This document shows, in pieces, positions 60,290 through 64,000 of a DNA stretch of 64,000 nucleotides. The position numbers and the translations under genes are program-made. Numbering within the stretch: the first letter of the stretch is position 1; each line of letters begins with the position of its first letter. The notes beneath the pieces were generated by a model. It did no database searches. It was not told the origin of the DNA and saw only the letters and a list, made by a program, of their open reading frames with translations. The stretch comes from Paenibacillus radicibacter (GTDB taxonomy: Bacteria > Bacillota > Bacilli > Paenibacillales > NBRC-103111), in NCBI RefSeq assembly GCF_024721995.1, contig NZ_JANQBC010000001.1, positions 248,001 through 312,000 of the forward strand. The letters are read 5' to 3'.

Positions 60290-60667
60290 CTACATCACTT
60301 GCATATCTTCAGGTCCCCAGTATGCGCGCATGCTGGAGATTTTGCCAGACTCATCGAATGTCATAACGTCAATTACATTAATGTGAATGATTTGACCATC
60401 CATATTACTTTCAACAACGAATGCCATCGCTGCGGAGTTGCTGTGTGAACCACGAATTGGTGCTGCAAGCGTAAGCTTTGATCCTGACGCGATCACTTGC
60501 GTATAGAATGCTGTAATTGCTTCCATTCCCTCTAGTGGTTGTTCACCCACCGGATCTTCAACTGTCGCGTTCTGTGCGAATAGTGCGATAACGCCCTCCG
60601 CATTTCCTGCATTAAAGTTGTCTACATAGCTTTGCAGAGCTGCTTTCATCTCGGATTGTGATTGCAT
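60290..60667 (-). CDS. SnoaL/NTF2-like protein (ketosteroid isomerase fold)
   Basis: A 125-residue cone-fold protein with MKAALQSYVDNFNAGNAEGVIALFAQNATVEDPVG as its first half and FYTQVIASGSKLTLAAPIR in the middle. The pattern matches SnoaL-like and steroid delta-isomerase-like proteins. A general acid/base Asp is present in VEDPVG. The start at 60667 has GGGAG at 8 nt. It is co-transcribed with the upstream SDR gene; the two probably act on the same small ketone or alcohol substrate, unknown here. Confidence 0.83.
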   Translation of the reverse strand: MQSQSEMKAALQSYVDNFNAGNAEGVIALFAQNATVEDPVGEQPLEGMEAITAFYTQVIASGSKLTLAAPIRGSHSNSAAMAFVVESNMDGQIIHINVIDVMTFDESGKISSMRAYWGPEDMQVM

Positions 60668-60689
60668 TTGGACATCTCCCTTCTCTATC

Positions 60690-61442
60690 TTATTGTGCGG
60701 AATGACCGCCATCGATGGGCAGTTCAATACCTGTTACAAATCTGGATTCATCAGATGCAAGGAACAGAACACCCGCTGCTACGTCTTCGGATTTACCTAG
60801 GTACGGAAGTGGAGTTAGTGCCTTGAACCAGTTCAGCATGTTCTCATCTGCGAAGAAACCTGCTGTCATCGGTGTTTCAATGTAACCCGGGTGAACGGAG
60901 TTAACACGGATATTTTGCTTCGCAAGGTCGATCGCAGCTGCTTTGGAAAGCATACGAACCGCACCTTTGGATGCTGTGTAAGCGCTCGCACCACTACTTC
61001 CTGTAAGACCAGCGATGGAAGAGATATTGATAATGGAACCGCCACCATTTTGCGACATGACAGGAACGACATGCTTCATTCCAAGGAAAGTACCATTAAG
61101 GTTAATCTCCATCACTTTATTCCAGTGATCAAGTGGAGCATCTGTTAGTGGATATTGACTCGTAATTCCAGCGTTGTTCACGAGAATATCGATTTTTCCA
61201 AAAGCTTCAACCGTGTCTTTAACGATCTGAACCCAATTTTCTTCAGAAGCAACATTCTGGTAGAAACCGATTGCTTCGCCGCCATTTGCTTTAATTTCCG
61301 CTACTACTTCTTGTACTTTACCTTCTTGTACGTCAGTTACGACAACTTTCGCACCTTCTTGTGCAAATAAAAGCGCTTCCGCTTTACCTTGACCACCAGC
61401 AGAACCTGTAATAATCGCTACTTTGTTTGCTAAACGACCCAT
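60690..61442 (-). CDS. SDR family oxidoreductase
   Basis: A 250-residue short-chain dehydrogenase. The Rossmann motif TGSAGGQG is at residues 12-19, the core NNAGITSQ near 90, the catalytic Ser in INISSIAG near 140 and Tyr/Lys in SAYTASKGA near 155, and the C-terminal VTGIELPIDGGHSAQ. It reduces or oxidises a small alcohol or ketone with NAD(P)H; relatives include hydroxysteroid and glucose dehydrogenases. A promoter lies directly upstream (61487-61515). It is the first gene of the operon with the SnoaL-like protein. Confidence 0.9.
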   Translation of the reverse strand: MGRLANKVAIITGSAGGQGKAEALLFAQEGAKVVVTDVQEGKVQEVVAEIKANGGEAIGFYQNVASEENWVQIVKDTVEAFGKIDILVNNAGITSQYPLTDAPLDHWNKVMEINLNGTFLGMKHVVPVMSQNGGGSIINISSIAGLTGSSGASAYTASKGAVRMLSKAAAIDLAKQNIRVNSVHPGYIETPMTAGFFADENMLNWFKALTPLPYLGKSEDVAAGVLFLASDESRFVTGIELPIDGGHSAQ

Positions 61443-61486
61443 TTATCATCATTCCTTTTCTACAAAGAATTTATTTAACTAATTTA

Positions 61487-61515
61487 ATGATAAATAGATT
61501 TAACTATTATGTCAA
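61487..61515 (-). promoter_or_regulatory. Sigma-A promoter of the SDR/SnoaL operon
   Basis: On the minus strand TTGACA (61515-61510) and TATCAT (61492-61487) with a 17-bp spacer. The spacer and the following bases carry two AGTTAAAT copies 21 bp apart, a possible MarR-family operator since the marR gene lies immediately upstream. Confidence 0.72.
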
Positions 61516-61538
61516 TTCATAAAAAAACCAGCTTTCGG

Positions 61539-61958
61539 CTATTCCTGAAATCTGGCACTCATTTTATGATAAATTTCGGTTAATTGCTTGAATTCTTCTT
61601 CTGTTAGTGAGCGAATCATTCGAGTGAGAATATGCAAACCATCTTTGTGCATGAGATCGAGCTGTGTCTTACCTTCTTCTGTTAGATGATTGAAGACATA
61701 GCGTCTATCGACATCCGAACGTACTTGCTTAATATAGCCGTTTGCTGCAAGCTTCTTCGTCATGCTCGTAACGGCTGGTAGAGTAACCCCAAGCGTGTCC
61801 GCAATTTCAATCCCCGTCTTGGGACCCTCACCTAACATCTGGAGTAGAAAATATTGTGAACCGGATACACCACCTGTATGTGTCTTGCTGTATTCCGATG
61901 CGATTTTCCGATATACGGTTGAGAAATCTCGCTCGAATTGTTGAAACTGATTGTCCAT
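61539..61958 (-). CDS. MarR family transcriptional regulator
   Basis: A 139-residue winged-helix regulator. The DNA-binding core LQMLGEGPKTGIEIADTLGVTLPAVTSMTKKLAANGYIKQ spans about residues 33-72, with the wing VRSDVDRRYVFNHLTEEG at 74-91. Its gene is directly upstream of the SDR/SnoaL operon with a promoter in between, so it probably represses that operon and responds to an unknown small molecule. A short GC hairpin with TTTTTTT at its 3' end (61549-61521) may stop its transcript. Confidence 0.86.
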   Translation of the reverse strand: MDNQFQQFERDFSTVYRKIASEYSKTHTGGVSGSQYFLLQMLGEGPKTGIEIADTLGVTLPAVTSMTKKLAANGYIKQVRSDVDRRYVFNHLTEEGKTQLDLMHKDGLHILTRMIRSLTEEEFKQLTEIYHKMSARFQE

Positions 61959-61979
61959 GTTCGCCGCCCCTTTAAACTG

Positions 61980-62708
61980 CTAATTGTGTAAAAATAATTC
62001 CTCTGCTTGGATCACATATTCGGGTATGGACCAATCAATCGGCGTAAGTCCATGACGGACTAGAAATTCATTCGTCTGCGAGTAAGGACGTGATCCGAAA
62101 AATCCACGACGTGCAGATAGCGGACTAGGGTGAACGGAAGTTAGGATGTGATGACGACTGCGATCCAGCATCTCCGCTTTCTTAATCGCTTCATTCCCCC
62201 ATAGAATAAATACGACAGGCTCCTGCTTCGTATTCAATTGTCGAATGACTTCATCCGTAAATGTCTCCCAACCCCGCTTGCGGTGTGACAATGGCTCGCC
62301 AGAACGCACAGTTAGTACCGTGTTCAGTAGCAACACGCCTTGCTCTGACCAAGCTCGTAAACAGCCATGAGTAGGAATTGGAAGCTCCAGATCACTATGT
62401 AATTCCTTGTACATATTGCGAAGAGAAGGAGGAATAGCTACACCAGGTTGTACCGAGAAACTCATACCGTGCGCTTGACCCGCTCCATGATAAGGATCTT
62501 GTCCCAGAATAACAACCTTCGTCGCTTCATAAGGTGTTGCTTCAAGCGCGGCAAATACTTGCTCCTGCGCAGGAAACACTTCATGGTCTCGGTATTCATC
62601 CGCCATATATGCAAGTAATTCCAGCATGTACGGTTTATTCCATTCCTCGCCTAGAATAGACTTCCAGTCGCTCTTCAACTGATCTTGCCACATTTGAACT
62701 TGCTTCAT
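61980..62708 (-). CDS. ung: Uracil-DNA glycosylase
   Basis: A 242-residue family 1 UDG that excises uracil from DNA in base-excision repair. The water-activating loop GQDPYHG is at residues 69-75 (Asp71), the DNA-insertion loop HPSPLSARRGF near 205, and FILWGNEA near 175. The length and the FTDEVIRQLN segment are typical. It lies just downstream of topB on the same strand. Confidence 0.95.
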   Translation of the reverse strand: MKQVQMWQDQLKSDWKSILGEEWNKPYMLELLAYMADEYRDHEVFPAQEQVFAALEATPYEATKVVILGQDPYHGAGQAHGMSFSVQPGVAIPPSLRNMYKELHSDLELPIPTHGCLRAWSEQGVLLLNTVLTVRSGEPLSHRKRGWETFTDEVIRQLNTKQEPVVFILWGNEAIKKAEMLDRSRHHILTSVHPSPLSARRGFFGSRPYSQTNEFLVRHGLTPIDWSIPEYVIQAEELFLHN

Positions 62709-62720
62709 CCTTCGCTCTCC

Positions 62721-64000
62721 TTACACACGTTCAACCGTTAATTTTCCAGAAGATGCATCGGCTAACTGAATACGACCATCGAACTCTTCACCACTATCAC
62801 TTGTAAGCTTTAGCTTTGCCGTCTTGCCTTTTTCAATTAATGCTTTAACTTGGGTTTCCGTCAATGTCCGCCCGAAACTATCCTTCCAGATGACAAAGCC
62901 GCAGCCCGTCTTGTAGTTCGAACAGCCATAGCCCTTCTTGCCCATAATGATCGTACCGCCGCAGCCTTCACGCGGACAAGTTGTTACGGGAACTGGCCCT
63001 TGATTGGAAGTTGCACTTGCTCCAGTCGATTTGCTACGAGTTGCTGTCTTCGGCTTCGATGTTGATTTCGCCGAGCCATCCGCACTTTTCCCTTTACCTG
63101 CTTTACTGGCACTACCCTTCCCTTTACCGCCTGCTCCATCGACTTCACCAAAGTCTGTCTGTGCCGCTCGACTCTGTTGCCTTACTTTATCCACGATAAA
63201 TGCTGCGAATCGCTTCACTTGCTGCATGAACTGTTCATCCGAAGCTTCTCCTTTGGCAATCGCATTCAACCGTCGTTCCCACTGACCTGTCATCTCTGGG
63301 GAAGTCAGCAGTTCAACACCCGCATTACGAATCAGCTCAATGGCAGTTCGACCTTTCAGCGTGATCACCATTCGCTTACCCTGTCCTTCGATATATCCTA
63401 CATTCTTTAAGCGTTCAATCGTCGCAGCACGCGTAGCTGGAGTTCCAAGTCCCGAATCCTTCATCGCTTCGCGAAGCTCTTCATCTTCCACCGATTTACC
63501 CGCACTTTCCATTGCTTTAAGTAGTGTTCCTTCTGTAAAAGCTTTCGGTGGCTGCGTCTGCTTCTCTTTCACAATCGCATCCGTACAAGTCGAAGCTTGA
63601 CCTTCTACAACGGAGAAATCATCTGTTACTTCAGCTGCTTCGTCTTCCTCATCTTCCTCCTTCTTCTTGCTCGTTCGCTTCTCTTGCTTGAGCTCTTCGT
63701 AGATTGCTTTCCAGCCTTTGGACAGCAATTGCTTAATATTCGTCTTGAACTCTTCCCCCTCTACGACCGTAATGACCGTATGCTGCTTGTACATGGCTGC
63801 TGGGTAATATTGAGATAGGAATCTTCGAATCACGAGATCGAAAAGCTTATTCTCATCCGTAGAAAGCGTTGTACTTCGCTTACCTGTAGGCAGAATTGCA
63901 TGGTGATCTTCTACCTTCGCCGGATTACAAATCGATTTATTATTGGCATTCACGAGTGCTCGATTAGCTCCCTGTGCCCATTCATCATAAGCCGTACCAC
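62721..64000 (-). CDS. topB: DNA topoisomerase III (type IA), 5' partial
   Basis: The C-terminal part of TopB; the frame is open through the window edge (GTAYDEWAQGANRALVNANN precedes the first in-window start), so the N-terminus with the active Tyr region lies outside. Visible are the Topo IA segment VEDHHAILPTGK, the LGTPATRAATIERLKNVGYIE motif near the middle, and a C-terminal charged linker followed by a zinc-finger-type tail (CPREGCGG...CSNYKTGCGF) and a final RTLTETQVKALIEKGKT segment. It decatenates DNA. ung follows 12 bp downstream. Confidence 0.9.
   Translation of the reverse strand, partial: GTAYDEWAQGANRALVNANNKSICNPAKVEDHHAILPTGKRSTTLSTDENKLFDLVIRRFLSQYYPAAMYKQHTVITVVEGEEFKTNIKQLLSKGWKAIYEELKQEKRTSKKKEEDEEDEAAEVTDDFSVVEGQASTCTDAIVKEKQTQPPKAFTEGTLLKAMESAGKSVEDEELREAMKDSGLGTPATRAATIERLKNVGYIEGQGKRMVITLKGRTAIELIRNAGVELLTSPEMTGQWERRLNAIAKGEASDEQFMQQVKRFAAFIVDKVRQQSRAAQTDFGEVDGAGGKGKGSASKAGKGKSADGSAKSTSKPKTATRSKSTGASATSNQGPVPVTTCPREGCGGTIIMGKKGYGCSNYKTGCGFVIWKDSFGRTLTETQVKALIEKGKTAKLKLTSDSGEEFDGRIQLADASSGKLTVERV

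Noticed and set aside
62721-64000. Integron integrase or other tyrosine recombinase near the array
   Set aside because: None of the frames in the window shows the R-H-R-Y motifs; topB and the others are unrelated enzymes.

Overview
The window looks like chromosome from a spore-forming Gram-positive bacterium of the Paenibacillus/Cohnella type. This rests on a complete gerKA-gerKB-gerKC germinant receptor operon, two bacillithiol-related genes (a BstA-type DinB protein and a BshB2-type deacetylase), Bacillus-type genes (ppaC, ywbE, an mntABCD-like operon), surface proteins ending in copper-amine-oxidase-type stalk domains, strong AGGAGG ribosome sites and a moderate GC content. The genus is inferred from gene content only. 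No rRNA, tRNA or CRISPR array was seen.

Layout. 1-2594: the end of an anion-type ABC importer (fused double permease plus ATPase). 2686-11100: housekeeping and small-metabolism genes, mostly on the minus strand (two HAD phosphatases, cupin, YwbE, DinB/BstA proteins, alpha/beta hydrolase, PpaC, FabF), then a plus-strand XRE regulator. 11300-25650: the unusual part, described below. 26216-32145: bacillithiol deacetylase, GNAT and Nudix enzymes, and a TetR/MFS efflux pair. 32298-35950: an Mn-type ABC importer with a likely MntR operator. 36207-39210: two unknown proteins, the M29 aminopeptidase AmpS and a membrane protein. 39395-51317: a minus-strand operon of three secreted proteins (2118-residue NHL/Big_5 protein, M6 InhA-like metalloprotease, 538-residue stalk protein), with a likely cre site and a structured leader. 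51753-55566: a DUF2089/SHOCT-like operon, glucokinase and a secondary transporter. 55754-60110: a GNAT gene and the gerK operon. 60290-61958: SnoaL-like protein, SDR and MarR. 61980-64000: ung and the 3' part of topB.

The feature most worth attention is the integron-like gene-cassette array at about 11.75-25.63 kb. Mostly single, unrelated genes (acetyltransferases, Nudix hydrolases, a kinase-like protein, a CPT-like phosphotransferase, an OLD nuclease, HEPN-like and PIN-like proteins, a membrane protein) all point the same way. They are separated by eight long repeats (about 120-190 bp) plus degenerate or half copies. Each repeat opens with a TAACG core and closes with a GTTA core, has complementary outer arms, and carries internal stems whose two sides change together between copies. 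The start codons that follow lie only about 30-65 nt beyond a repeat, leaving room for a ribosome site but little else, and several stop codons lie within 2-38 nt of the next repeat. This is the architecture of an attC-bounded integron cassette array, yet no integrase lies in the window and integrons are not an established feature of Firmicutes. Several cassette genes are decayed by frameshifts, an early stop or truncation, as expected of a silent cassette store. One cassette also carries a leader peptide and hairpin that could control translation of its acetyltransferase.
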